A stretch of DNA of 64,000 bases from Facklamia miroungae (GTDB lineage: Bacteria > Bacillota > Bacilli > Lactobacillales > Aerococcaceae): assembly GCF_012396555.1 (NCBI RefSeq), contig NZ_JAAXPS010000004.1, positions 124,001 to 188,000 of the forward strand, in the 5' to 3' direction. Positions 37,419-46,844 of the stretch are shown here, piece by piece. The notes beneath the pieces are model-generated. The model saw nothing but the letters and a program-made list of their open reading frames with translations, did no database searches and was not told the origin of the DNA. The position numbers and the translations under genes are program-made. The first letter of the stretch is position 1, and each line of letters opens with the position of its first letter.

Positions 37419-39494
37419 ATGAGTTATCAGGCATTATACCGGGTTTGGCGACCACAATCTTTTGACGAATTAGTTGGACAAGAAATGATCGCGCAAACTT
37501 TGAGGAATGCGATTGCTAAAAAACAATTAAGCCACGCCTATCTCTTTTCAGGTCCAAGAGGAACGGGTAAAACTTCTGTTGCTAAGATACTTGCAAAAGC
37601 GGTCAATTGTCCCAATTCAACGGATGGAAATCCTTGTAATGAATGCTCTATTTGTGAAGGCATCTCTTCAGGAGAGATTAGTGATGTCATTGAAATTGAT
37701 GCGGCATCGAATAATGGAGTTGATGAGATTCGTGAATTAAGAGATCGTGTCCGTTATGCCCCTACCCGTGCTAAAAACAAGGTATATATTATTGATGAAG
37801 TTCATATGTTAACGACAGGCGCATTCAACGCGCTTCTAAAAACATTAGAAGAACCACCAGCTAACGTAATTTTCATTTTAGCAACGACCGAACCTCATAA
37901 AATTCCAGCGACGATACTATCAAGAACGCAAAGATTTGACTTTCATCGGATTAAAGATGCTGATTTGATTGCTAGAATGCAGTATATATTAGATCATGAT
38001 CAGCTGACTTATGACCTCGAAGCCTTAAAAATCATTGCTCGAGCGGCTAATGGCGGTATGCGCGATGCATTAAGTTTGCTCGATCAAGCTCTTTCTTATG
38101 GACAAGAGCATTTAGAGGTCGAGACAGCTCTTTTAGTATCCGGTTCTTTTGCTCAAGCAGTATATGTTGAATATATTCAAGCGCTTGCTAATTCCAATAC
38201 AGAAGAAGCTTTATCAATTTTAAAAGACCAATTACAAAAAGGAAAACAAGCCGGACGCTTTATTGAGGAACTTATTTTGTTTGCGCGTGATGTTCTTTTG
38301 AGTTTCTTCTCTGCTAAGAATCAAACCCTTTTAACGGATGAGGAATTACAGCCTTTGAAGGAAGAAATTGAGGTTGAATTCTTTTATCGTTTAATTGACT
38401 TCTTAAATCAAGCGCAGAATAAAATGCGTTTTTCAACTCAACCAGAAGTTTATTTAGAAGTGATGACGGTGCAATTATCACAACTGGATCAAGGCGATGA
38501 TGGGGATGATAAAAGTGATCAATTGGATCATGACTCAATCGGACACATGGAAGCTCAGATAAAATTTTTACAAGAGGAGCTAGAAAAGCAAAAAGACTTA
38601 CTTTCTAAGCTAGTAAAAGACATAAGTAGTGACAAAAATATTACAAGTCAACCGGTCAATAAAGATACCGAATTAATTCCACGCAAAAAGCCTGATTTTG
38701 CTCAAAAAGATTATTTAATCGATTTACATGAGATTTATAATGTTCTAAATCAAGCAACTAGATCAGATGTTAGTCAGCTAAAAAAAGAATGGGAAGCGAT
38801 TTTAGCAGAATTAGCGCCCAACCAAAGAGTTCGTTTAAATAATACTAAACCAATAGCAGCTGGTCCTCATTGCGGTTTAATCTCATTTGAAGACAAAGTC
38901 CTATGTGCTATCGTCCAACATGATGATAATTTAATTGATCAAATTAATAATATCAGTAGTCAGCGCTTAGGTCAGTCAATGCGTTTAACCTATTTGTGGC
39001 AAGGCGACTGGTCGAGGATTCGAAGCGATTATAAGGTTTTATTTGAACGCAATGGAAAGAAACCGATTGAATTACCTGAAAAACTTCTCAAGAGACAAGA
39101 AAGAGAGCTTTCACCAGTTAATAGTAACCTTATTGAGCATGCGGAAGATGATTTCTCAACGAACGAAAATCCAGATAATGCTAATGTTCCTTCGAATTCA
39201 CAAGACAAAGCTAACCCAATGAAAGCAATTGATCAGGCAAGTTCTGACAATGAAGAGTTGGATATGATTGAAGCACAGTTGCCTGAACCGGTTGAAGATG
39301 TCGCTGCTCTATTCGAGCGCAGTCAGCTCAAAGCTTCAGAAACGGAAGAAGAGGATAGGCCAAGGATTCAACCTGCTGAGGGTCAAATCGGTTTCTTTGA
39401 AATGGAAAACACAAGTGAGGAAGAAAATCTTGCTGTGAGTAAGGCGATTGAAATTTTTGGTGAAGAAAACATTACAATCTATCCGGATCGTTAA
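37419..39494 (+). CDS. dnaX: DNA polymerase III subunits gamma and tau
   Basis: A protein of 691 residues. It shows GPRGTGKTS (Walker A), the four-cysteine zinc module CPNSTDGNPCNECSIC, IDEVHML (Walker B) and the SRT sensor motif. Domain III follows, then a long acidic tau-specific tail from about residue 570. It loads the sliding clamp and couples polymerase to helicase. The GGAGGAGG ribosome binding site lies before the codons at 37419. No obvious slippery site for a gamma form was seen, but I did not search exhaustively. Confidence 0.97.
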   Translation: MSYQALYRVWRPQSFDELVGQEMIAQTLRNAIAKKQLSHAYLFSGPRGTGKTSVAKILAKAVNCPNSTDGNPCNECSICEGISSGEISDVIEIDAASNNGVDEIRELRDRVRYAPTRAKNKVYIIDEVHMLTTGAFNALLKTLEEPPANVIFILATTEPHKIPATILSRTQRFDFHRIKDADLIARMQYILDHDQLTYDLEALKIIARAANGGMRDALSLLDQALSYGQEHLEVETALLVSGSFAQAVYVEYIQALANSNTEEALSILKDQLQKGKQAGRFIEELILFARDVLLSFFSAKNQTLLTDEELQPLKEEIEVEFFYRLIDFLNQAQNKMRFSTQPEVYLEVMTVQLSQLDQGDDGDDKSDQLDHDSIGHMEAQIKFLQEELEKQKDLLSKLVKDISSDKNITSQPVNKDTELIPRKKPDFAQKDYLIDLHEIYNVLNQATRSDVSQLKKEWEAILAELAPNQRVRLNNTKPIAAGPHCGLISFEDKVLCAIVQHDDNLIDQINNISSQRLGQSMRLTYLWQGDWSRIRSDYKVLFERNGKKPIELPEKLLKRQERELSPVNSNLIEHAEDDFSTNENPDNANVPSNSQDKANPMKAIDQASSDNEELDMIEAQLPEPVEDVAALFERSQLKASETEEEDRPRIQPAEGQIGFFEMENTSEEENLAVSKAIEIFGEENITIYPDR

Positions 39495-39590
39495 AATTCA
39501 GTGATAGGTCTTTATTACAGTTATTAAGATCTTTTTATTTAAAAGGGATAGTTTTTAACAGGAGATTGAAGGTAATTTTATATATTTTGA

Positions 39591-39637
39591 TAACAAAAGA
39601 ATCCGACCAACAGTTTGTTGTTCAGATTCTTTTGTTA
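39591..39637. terminator. terminator-like hairpin after dnaX
   Basis: The 13-bp perfect inverted repeat TAACAAAAGAATC / GATTCTTTTGTTA ends in T-rich sequence. The stretch 39495-39836 holds this hairpin and the next promoter; I see no gene in it. Confidence 0.6.
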
Positions 39638-39756
39638 CTATAAAGTTTTGATGTAATTTGTTTATTTATGAAAAAGATGAAAAAGTGAAGTAATATTAAC
39701 AAATAATTCTATTAGTATAAGAGATCTTTTTGTTCTCGAAAGAAGCCGATGGAGTA

Positions 39757-39765
39757 TGCTATAAT
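39757..39765 (+). promoter_or_regulatory. extended -10 promoter of the ybaB-recR-tmk block
   Basis: TGCTATAAT is an extended -10 element about 70 bases before the ybaB start; no clear -35. Confidence 0.5.
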
Positions 39766-39836
39766 TGAGTCATAAGAATGATAAATACTAAAGGGTATTT
39801 AAAATCATTTACAAAAGTGTGAGAGGAAGCAAACTT

Positions 39837-40145
39837 ATGATGCCAAATATGGGAAATATGATGAAACAAGTTCAGAAAATGCAGAAAGAAATGGAAAAGA
39901 CACAAAAAGAGTTAGAAGCCAAAGAATTTGTGGTCGAAGATGCACAACAACTTGTTAAAGTGGTAATGAACGGTAAAAAAGAAATCAAAGAACTAACTTT
40001 AAAGCCCGAGCTAGTAGACCCTGAAGATATTGAAATGTTACAAGATTTAGTCTTAGCGACCGTTAATGAAGCCATTCAAGAAGTGGAACAGACTACACAA
40101 GACCAAATGGGACAATTCACAAAAGGGCTAAACTTGCCTTTCTAG
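39837..40145 (+). CDS. ybaB: YbaB/EbfC nucleoid-associated protein
   Basis: A 102-residue protein. It has an N-terminal Met/Gln/Lys-rich helix (GNMMKQVQKMQKEMEKTQ), then the core beta sheet with VVMNGKKEIKELTL. The family binds DNA as a homodimer. ATG 39837 has GAGAGGAAG upstream; the codons before it in the frame are not conserved. It sits between dnaX and recR as in most Bacillota. Confidence 0.95.
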   Translation: MMPNMGNMMKQVQKMQKEMEKTQKELEAKEFVVEDAQQLVKVVMNGKKEIKELTLKPELVDPEDIEMLQDLVLATVNEAIQEVEQTTQDQMGQFTKGLNLPF

Positions 40146-40173
40146 TATATAGGAAAGAAAGGAGGAGGTCGGA

Positions 40174-40770
40174 ATGGATTATCCTTCACCCATCGCAAAA
40201 TTAATTAATAGTTTTTCAAAACTACCTGGCATTGGGTCTAAAACCGCCGCTCGTTTGGCTTTTTATGTTTTAGAAATGCCGGAAGCAGATGTCTCTTACT
40301 TTGCTCAAGCTTTAATTAATGCTAAACGGGATTTAAAGTATTGTTCAGTATGTGGAAACATAACTGACACGGATCCATGTATGATTTGTAGTGACAAGGG
40401 CAGAGATCAGTCCACTATCTTAGTGGTCGAAGACAGCAGAGATGTGATGTCTATGGAAAAAATGCAAGAGTATCATGGTTGCTACCATGTTCTGCAAGGC
40501 GTTTTGTCACCAATGGAAGGGACTGGCCCTGAAGATTTGAATATCGCTTCGCTAATTAAAAGATTACAAAATGAAGAAGTGAAAGAAGTGATTGTAGCTA
40601 CTAATGCAACTGCTGAAGGAGAAGCAACAGCCATTTACTTATCACGATTGATTAAGCCAGCAGGCATCAAAGTGACACGTCTAGCTCATGGTTTATCGGT
40701 AGGATCCGATATTGAATATGCAGATGAAATGACTCTTTTTCGTGCAATTGAAGGGCGACGGGAGTTATAA
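40174..40770 (+). CDS. recR: recombination mediator RecR
   Basis: A protein of 198 residues: helix-hairpin-helix ([15 protein letters not shown]), four-cysteine zinc finger ([16 protein letters not shown]), Toprim domain (ILVVEDSRD) and Walker-B-like end. With RecO it loads RecA on gapped DNA. GAAAGGAGGA precedes the ATG, 28 bases after ybaB. Confidence 0.98.
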   Translation: MDYPSPIAKLINSFSKLPGIGSKTAARLAFYVLEMPEADVSYFAQALINAKRDLKYCSVCGNITDTDPCMICSDKGRDQSTILVVEDSRDVMSMEKMQEYHGCYHVLQGVLSPMEGTGPEDLNIASLIKRLQNEEVKEVIVATNATAEGEATAIYLSRLIKPAGIKVTRLAHGLSVGSDIEYADEMTLFRAIEGRREL

Positions 40771-40785
40771 AAAAAGGAGTATCAG

Positions 40786-41421
40786 ATGTCAAAAGGGAAG
40801 TTTATTGCGATTGAAGGCCCCGATGGATCGGGGAAAACCTCAATCATAAAAGCCTTAGGGAAAATGCTAGAAAACGAAGGCATCCAACCAGTCTATACGA
40901 GAGAGCCAGGTGGAAGTCCGATTGCAGAGCAAATACGCGAACTTATCCTGGATGTAGATAATACTGCGATGGACTATCGAACAGAAGCTTTGCTCTATGC
41001 CGCAAGTCGTCGGCAACACTTGACAGAGACTATTTTACCCAACGTCCAAGCAGGACGCTTAGTGATCAGTGATCGGTTTGTTATGTCTTCATTAGCCTAT
41101 CAAGGAGTCGCAAGAAAGATAGGCATTGAGGCAGTTTGGCAGATTAATCAATTTGCCATTGAAGATCATTTACCGGATTTGACCATTTTGATTGATGTGC
41201 CTGCTGAAATAGGTTTAGAGCGGATTGAAAAAGCTCGTCATAGCCGACAATATGATCGGCTCGATCGAGAAGCGTTGGCCTTCCATCAGAAAGTTCGACA
41301 AACGTATTTGGATTTAATTCCTGAATGGGAAAATATTGTAGTCATTGATGGGAGTCAAAGTATTGAGCAAGTAAGCAATGAGTGCTTCGAAAGTTTAAAA
41401 GAACATGGTATGATTAATTAA
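40786..41421 (+). CDS. tmk: thymidylate kinase
   Basis: A protein of 211 residues with GPDGSGKTS (P-loop), the REPGG substrate motif, DRFVMSSLAYQG and a lid region with Arg residues. It phosphorylates dTMP to dTDP. It lies in the conserved recR-tmk-darA-holB order. AAAAAGGAG precedes the ATG. Confidence 0.98.
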   Translation: MSKGKFIAIEGPDGSGKTSIIKALGKMLENEGIQPVYTREPGGSPIAEQIRELILDVDNTAMDYRTEALLYAASRRQHLTETILPNVQAGRLVISDRFVMSSLAYQGVARKIGIEAVWQINQFAIEDHLPDLTILIDVPAEIGLERIEKARHSRQYDRLDREALAFHQKVRQTYLDLIPEWENIVVIDGSQSIEQVSNECFESLKEHGMIN

Positions 41422-41442
41422 AAAAATGTTAGGAGGATCACT

Positions 41443-41772
41443 ATGAAATTATTAGTAGCAATTGTGCAAGATCAAGACCAACAGGGTTTGGGGAAAGCTT
41501 TTTTAGAAAATGATGTACGAGCAACTAAGTTATCGTCAACTGGAGGTTTCTTACGTTCAGGTAACACCACCTTTTTAGTAGGAGTAGAGGATGAGCGAGT
41601 GGAGGAAGTATTAGAAGTCATTAAAGCTTCTTGTCAATCGCGCGAACAATATATTTCAACTCCGATTCATCTGGATATGAACTTAGAAGTGTCGAATACT
41701 TATCCATTAAAAGTCGAAGTGGGTGGAGCAATTGTCTTTGTTTTACCAATTGAAAGTTTCTTCCATTTTTAA
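41443..41772 (+). CDS. darA: cyclic-di-AMP receptor DarA (PII-like, YaaQ/PstA)
   Basis: A 109-residue PII-like protein. It starts MKLLVAIVQDQD and contains the ligand region KLSSTGGFLRSGNTTFLVG and the end FVLPIESFFHF, both typical of DarA/PstA. It binds c-di-AMP; its output is not well known. It lies between tmk and holB as in Bacillus. Confidence 0.95.
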   Translation: MKLLVAIVQDQDQQGLGKAFLENDVRATKLSSTGGFLRSGNTTFLVGVEDERVEEVLEVIKASCQSREQYISTPIHLDMNLEVSNTYPLKVEVGGAIVFVLPIESFFHF

Positions 41773-41799
41773 AATTTAAGAAGTTGAAAGAGGGAGTCT

Positions 41800-42780
41800 A
41801 TGCGGTTAGAAGCTGCCAAAAAGCATTTTAATCAGTTAATACAACATAAGCGACTCGCTCACGCTTATTTATTTACGGGCGAATTAGCCCAAGCCAAAAA
41901 AGACTTAGTTCAATCAATTGTTCAAGCCCTAGTTTGTCAGCATTGCGATGCAGAAGGAGGGGCTTGTTTAAATTGTGTGGATTGTCAAAGAATCAACAAA
42001 GGGCAATTTGCTGATCATATGACAATTGAACCTGATGGTCGCAGTATTAAGGTGGATCAGATCCGCGAATTAAAAGAATGGTTAGGTACAAGTCCTATTG
42101 AAGCTGATTTTAAAGTAGCCACCATAGAACAAGCAGATTTGATGGGGCCTGCAGCTGCCAATGCTCTTTTACTCTTTTTAGAAGAGCCAAGGTCCAACGT
42201 TTACATCTTTTTATTTAGTCAACAAGCTGAGCAATTACTGCCGACTATTCAATCGAGAGTGCAAGAAGTTACTTTAGAGGAAAATAATGATCATTCTCGC
42301 ATAGACCAAATGCGGCAAGAAGGCATTCGTGATCAGCATGCTCAAGTTATGTTAAAATTATCCGTTAATCGTTTAGATCATTTAATCGCTGATTATGAGG
42401 CAGAGGCTTTTGAAGCTTGGCTAAAAGCTTTAGAATATTTTTATTATTTATTATTAAAAGGAGATCCCCTTGCTTTTGTTACTATTCAACAGCATTTAAA
42501 GCCCTATCTTAGCTTTAACCAAGGTCAAGATGGCTTAGATTATTTGAATTGGTTAAATGCTCAACTTCTTTTGAGTCGGTATCGACCTAGAGATGAGGAA
42601 CTGGGTAGCTTAAAAAGTAGAGTCAATAATTTCAAAGAAAAGAATGTTTATCAAGCGTCTCAAACACGATATCATCAAATTAATCAAGCTTTGATGGACA
42701 GTAAAAAGTTGCTTATATCCAATGTTACACCTCAATTAGCCTATGAGCGCTTGGCTATTTTGATGTGTCAATGGGATTAA
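41800..42780 (+). CDS. holB: DNA polymerase III delta' subunit
   Basis: A clamp-loader AAA+ protein of 326 residues. It has no functional P-loop, a zinc module (CQHCDAEGGACLNCVDC), the segment EQADLMGPAAANALLLFLEEP and the SRV arginine-finger region (IQSRVQEV). It assembles with dnaX product. yabA follows after 19 bases. In Bacillus a ricT (yaaT) gene sits at that point; it is absent here. Confidence 0.95.
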   Translation: MRLEAAKKHFNQLIQHKRLAHAYLFTGELAQAKKDLVQSIVQALVCQHCDAEGGACLNCVDCQRINKGQFADHMTIEPDGRSIKVDQIRELKEWLGTSPIEADFKVATIEQADLMGPAAANALLLFLEEPRSNVYIFLFSQQAEQLLPTIQSRVQEVTLEENNDHSRIDQMRQEGIRDQHAQVMLKLSVNRLDHLIADYEAEAFEAWLKALEYFYYLLLKGDPLAFVTIQQHLKPYLSFNQGQDGLDYLNWLNAQLLLSRYRPRDEELGSLKSRVNNFKEKNVYQASQTRYHQINQALMDSKKLLISNVTPQLAYERLAILMCQWD

Positions 42781-42799
42781 TGAAAAGAGAGGTGTTACC

Positions 42800-43171
42800 A
42801 TGTCTGATATAAAAATTGAAGAACTTCTTAAGCAAGTTAACCAAGAGCTGAATCAATTGTTCGAAACGGTTAACACCTTGTCCGAAGAAGTAACACGTTT
42901 AACTAATGAAAACAATCGTTTGAGAATGCAGCAATATCAAGCAGTTGAACAGATGGAACTCAATTCTTTAAAAGATAAAGAAGACCAGGATAGCCAAACA
43001 ATAAGCCAGCCTGAACAGACTTTAAAAAACCGTCAGAGTGGACAGGCCCGTCTTCAAACATTCTACAATGATGGGATCCACATCTGTCATCATTACTTCG
43101 GAAGCAAACGTGAAACCAATGAAGAGTGTATTTTCTGTCAAGATATTATTGACTCGTTAGGTGAACAATAA
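42800..43171 (+). CDS. yabA: replication initiation control protein YabA
   Basis: A 123-residue protein: N-terminal coiled coil (EELLKQVNQELNQLF to about residue 50), a linker, and a C-terminal zinc-binding part with HICHHYFG and CIFCQDII. YabA restrains initiation by binding DnaA and the sliding clamp. It directly precedes the methyltransferase gene, as in Bacillus. Confidence 0.95.
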   Translation: MSDIKIEELLKQVNQELNQLFETVNTLSEEVTRLTNENNRLRMQQYQAVEQMELNSLKDKEDQDSQTISQPEQTLKNRQSGQARLQTFYNDGIHICHHYFGSKRETNEECIFCQDIIDSLGEQ

Positions 43172-43957
43172 ATGAAGCAAGTAAACACGATGCCAAAACT
43201 AAGCCCTGAACAGATGAAATTACTAAAAGATGGAGAACGAGTCGATTTTCTTGTCCGAGAAAACCGTTATATTATTCAAAATTCCAAATTCTTTCCTTTT
43301 TCTGTTGATGCAGTTTTACTTGCAAGTTTTGCCACATTTAATCAGCGGTCTCAATTAAAAATAATGGATTTTTGTACGGGAGGGGGGATTATCCCCTTAC
43401 TACTATCTCATCGAACTAAAGTCAAGATTCAAGCGATTGAGATCCAAGCGGAAATTGCAGATATGGCGAAACGATCTGTTCAATTAAATCGCTTAGAGGA
43501 CCAAATTGAAATTATTCAAGGTGATCTACGCCAGTTAAAAGTGACTAATCAATTTTTGGATGTTATTACATGTAATCCACCCTATTTTACACGCAATGAA
43601 GCGGCTGAATTACATTCTAATCCTTACCATGCGATAGCCCGTCATGAGATTCATTTAACATTAGATCAATGGGTAAAAAAAGCAAGTCAATTACTTAAAC
43701 AAAAAGGCAAATTGTTTATTGTATATCGACCGAATCGTTTAGATGATTTAATGATGAGCTTATTAGAACATCGTTTTGCCATTAAACGTCTTTGCTTTGT
43801 CCATCCTAAAAAAGGAGAAAATGCCAATAGTGTATTGATTGAAGCGATTGCTCAAGGCGGAAGACAAGGTGTTCGGGTAGAGCCAGCGATTATCGTTCAT
43901 CAAGACGATGGATCTTATACGCCCTTAATGCAGGAGATTTATTATGGAAATCATTGA
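43172..43957 (+). CDS. tRNA1(Val) adenine N6-methyltransferase-like protein (YabB/TrmN6 family)
   Basis: A Rossmann-fold SAM enzyme of 261 residues with [13 protein letters not shown] (SAM loop) and the N6-adenine catalytic motif NPPY in ITCNPPYF. The family methylates A37 of tRNA1(Val) in E. coli, and in Bacillota the gene sits next to yabA as here. The exact tRNA substrate is inferred. It overlaps the next gene by 14 bases. Confidence 0.92.
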   Translation: MKQVNTMPKLSPEQMKLLKDGERVDFLVRENRYIIQNSKFFPFSVDAVLLASFATFNQRSQLKIMDFCTGGGIIPLLLSHRTKVKIQAIEIQAEIADMAKRSVQLNRLEDQIEIIQGDLRQLKVTNQFLDVITCNPPYFTRNEAAELHSNPYHAIARHEIHLTLDQWVKKASQLLKQKGKLFIVYRPNRLDDLMMSLLEHRFAIKRLCFVHPKKGENANSVLIEAIAQGGRQGVRVEPAIIVHQDDGSYTPLMQEIYYGNH

Positions 43958-44282
43958 AGAAGAGGGTTACTATTTTTATGTTTTATATTGTCAAGACCAC
44001 ACCCTTTATGGAGGTTTTACCACCAATCTTAATCATCGATTAAAAGCGCATAATGCTGGTAAAGGAGCAAAATACACACGTGTAAGAAAAAGACGACCAT
44101 TAAATCTGATCTACGCTGAAAAATGGTCTAATAAATCATTGGCTATGTCCGCAGAGTATCACTTTAAGAAATTAAATCGTTCTCAAAAAGAGTATTATTT
44201 AGCTAAAAACGGCGTCCATCTTATTAATAGTAAAGATTATGTAATAGTGGATTTTAGTCAGTATCTATTTTGTAATATTTAA
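43944..44282 (+). CDS. GIY-YIG domain protein, YazA family
   Basis: A 112-residue protein. Its GIY-YIG-type nuclease fold shows [18 protein letters not shown] with the two tyrosine positions, [13 protein letters not shown] and the Glu of SAEYHFKKL. Function is unknown, but it is always found between yabB and rsmI in Bacillota. The C-terminus is longer than usual by about 20 residues (from YVIVDFSQ). Confidence 0.9.
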   Translation: MEIIEEEGYYFYVLYCQDHTLYGGFTTNLNHRLKAHNAGKGAKYTRVRKRRPLNLIYAEKWSNKSLAMSAEYHFKKLNRSQKEYYLAKNGVHLINSKDYVIVDFSQYLFCNI

Positions 44283-44314
44283 AGGAATAACCAAGGGAAG
44301 GGAGTGTGAGCGTT

Positions 44315-45202
44315 TTGAATATTCAAAAGAGTTATCAAACAGAAGGACCTTGCTTGTACTTAGTCCCAACTCCAATTGGTAATTTGGAAGATATGACTTT
44401 CCGAGCGGTTAGAATTCTGCAAGAAGTAGATTTAATCTTAGCTGAAGACACTCGAAAAACAGGTGTTTTATTAAAGCATTATGCTATAAAAACGCGAATG
44501 ATGTCTTTCCATGAACACTCGAGTCAAGCAGAAGTAGAGAAATGGGCTGATTATATTCATGTGGGGCATTCTATTGCTTTAGTTTCTGATGCGGGTATGC
44601 CCTTAATTAATGATCCAGGACATCCGCTCGTACAAGCCTTACTAGCTATTTCTTTACCAGTAGTCAGTCTACCCGGAGCCAATGCAGCAACTACTGCCTT
44701 AGTAGCCTCGGGTTTGCCGGCGAACACCTTTACCTATTATGGCTTCTTCCCAAGAAATAAAACGGAACAAGTGCAGTTATTAAATATGATTGGAAAACGT
44801 GAAGAAACGGCAATTTTTTATGAGTCCCCTTATCGCTTGAAACAGTCTATTCAACAAATTGATCGGGTCCTAGGACCTGAGACAAATATTGTGATTGCAC
44901 GCGAAATTAGTAAAAAATTTGAAGAATATCTGAGAGGTTCATGTCAGGAGTTAATCGATTACTTTGAAAAAAATGCTTTAAAAGGGGAGTGTGTGCTTCT
45001 TTTGCGACCTAGTCGTTTAGTAAGCCATTCCAAAACGCAGGAGAATTCGGACTTGAGTTATAAAGACCAAGTTCTTGCCCTGATGGATGAAGAAGAAATC
45101 TCAGCTAAAAGGGCGATCAAGAAAGTTGCTCAAGCTATGCAAGTAAAAAAACAAGAAGTTTATGCAGCTTATCATGACTTAAATCTCGACAGAAAGGACT
45201 GA
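44315..45202 (+). CDS. rsmI: 16S rRNA 2'-O-methyltransferase RsmI (C1402)
   Basis: About 295 residues. It has the tetrapyrrole-methylase fold with VPTPIGNLEDMTFRA, AEDTRKTG, SDAGMPLINDPG and LPGANAATTAL. The C-terminal small domain has AKRAIKKVA. It methylates C1402 in the decoding centre with RsmH. A TTG at 44315 is ten bases after GGGAAGGGAG, so I prefer it to the GTG at 44306, which is almost touching the ribosome binding site. Confidence 0.96.
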   Translation: MNIQKSYQTEGPCLYLVPTPIGNLEDMTFRAVRILQEVDLILAEDTRKTGVLLKHYAIKTRMMSFHEHSSQAEVEKWADYIHVGHSIALVSDAGMPLINDPGHPLVQALLAISLPVVSLPGANAATTALVASGLPANTFTYYGFFPRNKTEQVQLLNMIGKREETAIFYESPYRLKQSIQQIDRVLGPETNIVIAREISKKFEEYLRGSCQELIDYFEKNALKGECVLLLRPSRLVSHSKTQENSDLSYKDQVLALMDEEEISAKRAIKKVAQAMQVKKQEVYAAYHDLNLDRKD

Positions 45203-45207
45203 ATTGT

Positions 45208-46227
45208 TTGTTGTATTTTCTGTCTCTTTTTTTAATTTCTTCATCTATTCTTGTTGCCATTATGAAATGGCGCAAAGTTTCTTTGATAGCTTTAATTTAT
45301 TTTTCCTTATTAACAGCTATTTTGGTGATAATTAATGAATCACATTGGTATCCCTTCTCGCTCATCCGCTATTTATTATATATATTGAGTTCAGGTATCG
45401 CACTTCTGATTCCTTTTTTCCTATTATTGTTGGCCTATCTCATGTTAAGCCGCATAGAAGATGATCGCTCGCTTTCGGGGATGCGGATTTTTTTTAATTT
45501 AACTATTTCCATAACTTTTATTGGGATTGTTATTTTCACAGCTTGGGTGGTTATTCAAAAAAATTATTATATGACTCGTTTTTTGGCCATCTATACCCTA
45601 GTAGCTATGTATTTGATCATTAATTTATTTCTCTTTATCATTCTTAATCTTTTTTTACTTTTATTCAGATTTAATGTTCGCTCAAAAGATATTTTGCTCG
45701 TTCTCGGCGCTCAACTGACGACAGATGGAGAAATAAGTGAAACCTTGATCTATCGTCTAAATAAAGCACTCAAGCTGTTTAAACAGGCGAAAAGAAATGG
45801 TCAAAAGTTACACGTTATTGTTAGTGGAGGTAATAGCCGAGAAAATGTTGTTTCAGAAGCTGAAAAAATGGCAAAATATTTAATTGCTAATGGTATCGAC
45901 CATCACTGTATAACAATAGAAGATCAGGCACGCTCTACACGTGAAAATCTCATGAATATTCAGTCTCTATTAAAAAATCGTTTTCCAGATCATAAAAAAA
46001 CACTCATCATCACAAGCTATTTTCATCTTTTAAGGACTTATTTTTATGCTTGGCGATTTGGTTACAACTTGCGAATCATCGGGGTAAGAACTCAATTTGG
46101 ACATGGTTTTTTTGCCATTCTAAGAGAATATCTTGCTTTCTTTGTATTAACCAAAGAATTAAACTATTTTTTTATGATTGCCTTGTTAATTCATGGAATT
46201 CGTCAAGTTCTCTTGATTTTTCAATAG
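45208..46227 (+). CDS. membrane protein with DUF218 (YdcF/SanA-like) domain
   Basis: A 339-residue protein starting at a TTG. The first 150 residues hold four to five membrane segments. The rest is a DUF218 domain with LVLGAQLTTDGEISETLI, IVSGGNSRENVVSEA and DQARSTRENL. DUF218 proteins are linked to envelope processes, but the reaction is unknown. It lies five bases after rsmI and nine before tag. Confidence 0.88.
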   Translation: MLYFLSLFLISSSILVAIMKWRKVSLIALIYFSLLTAILVIINESHWYPFSLIRYLLYILSSGIALLIPFFLLLLAYLMLSRIEDDRSLSGMRIFFNLTISITFIGIVIFTAWVVIQKNYYMTRFLAIYTLVAMYLIINLFLFIILNLFLLLFRFNVRSKDILLVLGAQLTTDGEISETLIYRLNKALKLFKQAKRNGQKLHVIVSGGNSRENVVSEAEKMAKYLIANGIDHHCITIEDQARSTRENLMNIQSLLKNRFPDHKKTLIITSYFHLLRTYFYAWRFGYNLRIIGVRTQFGHGFFAILREYLAFFVLTKELNYFFMIALLIHGIRQVLLIFQ

Positions 46228-46236
46228 GAGGTCAAC

Positions 46237-46785
46237 ATGAAAAGATGTCAATGGGTAACTAATAAGCCCGATTATTATCTTCGTTATCATGATGAGATAT
46301 GGGGGAAACCGGAGCATGATGATTTGCAACTTTTTAAATGGTTGATTCTTGAGAGTTTTCATGTTGGGTTATCATGGCAATTAGTCTTATCTAAAGAACA
46401 CGCATTTGAATTGGCTTTTGATCAATTTGATTATTGTAAGATCGCACACTATCAAGAAAATAAGATCGAAGCTTTATTAGATGATTCGAAAATCATCCGA
46501 CATCGTGGTAAGATCGAAGCAACAGTAACGAACGCACAAGCCTTCTTGAAAATTCAAGAAGATTATGGGAGTTTTGACCGCTTTATTTGGCACTTTACTG
46601 AAGGAGAAGTTATTTTAAAACCAAAGAATCAAGAAGCATCTGACACTTCTACTGAATTAAGTGATCGAGTCGCCAAAGCCTTAAAAGAATACGGCTTTAA
46701 ATATGTGGGTTCAGTGACAATTTATTCGTATCTACAAGCTATCGGAGTTGTTAATGATCATGACTATGATTGTTCATTTCGGTAG
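46237..46785 (+). CDS. tag: DNA-3-methyladenine glycosylase I
   Basis: A protein of 182 residues with CQWVTN at the start, YYLRYHDEIWGKPEHDD, WLILESFHVGLSW and the zinc-binding end NDHDYDCSF (Cys/His ligands at both ends). It removes 3-methyladenine from alkylated DNA. AATAGGAGG precedes the ATG. Length is normal. Confidence 0.93.
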   Translation: MKRCQWVTNKPDYYLRYHDEIWGKPEHDDLQLFKWLILESFHVGLSWQLVLSKEHAFELAFDQFDYCKIAHYQENKIEALLDDSKIIRHRGKIEATVTNAQAFLKIQEDYGSFDRFIWHFTEGEVILKPKNQEASDTSTELSDRVAKALKEYGFKYVGSVTIYSYLQAIGVVNDHDYDCSFR

Positions 46786-46788
46786 GAT

Positions 46789-46830
46789 AATACCCCCTAA
46801 TTACTTATTAGAGTATTTAGGGGGTATTAT
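46789..46830. terminator. bidirectional terminator between tag and the PucR-type gene
   Basis: The perfect 12-bp stem AATACCCCCTAA / TTAGGGGGTATT has T-rich sequence on the plus strand. It serves two convergent genes. Confidence 0.88.
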
Positions 46831-46844
46831 TTATTGGTATAAAT

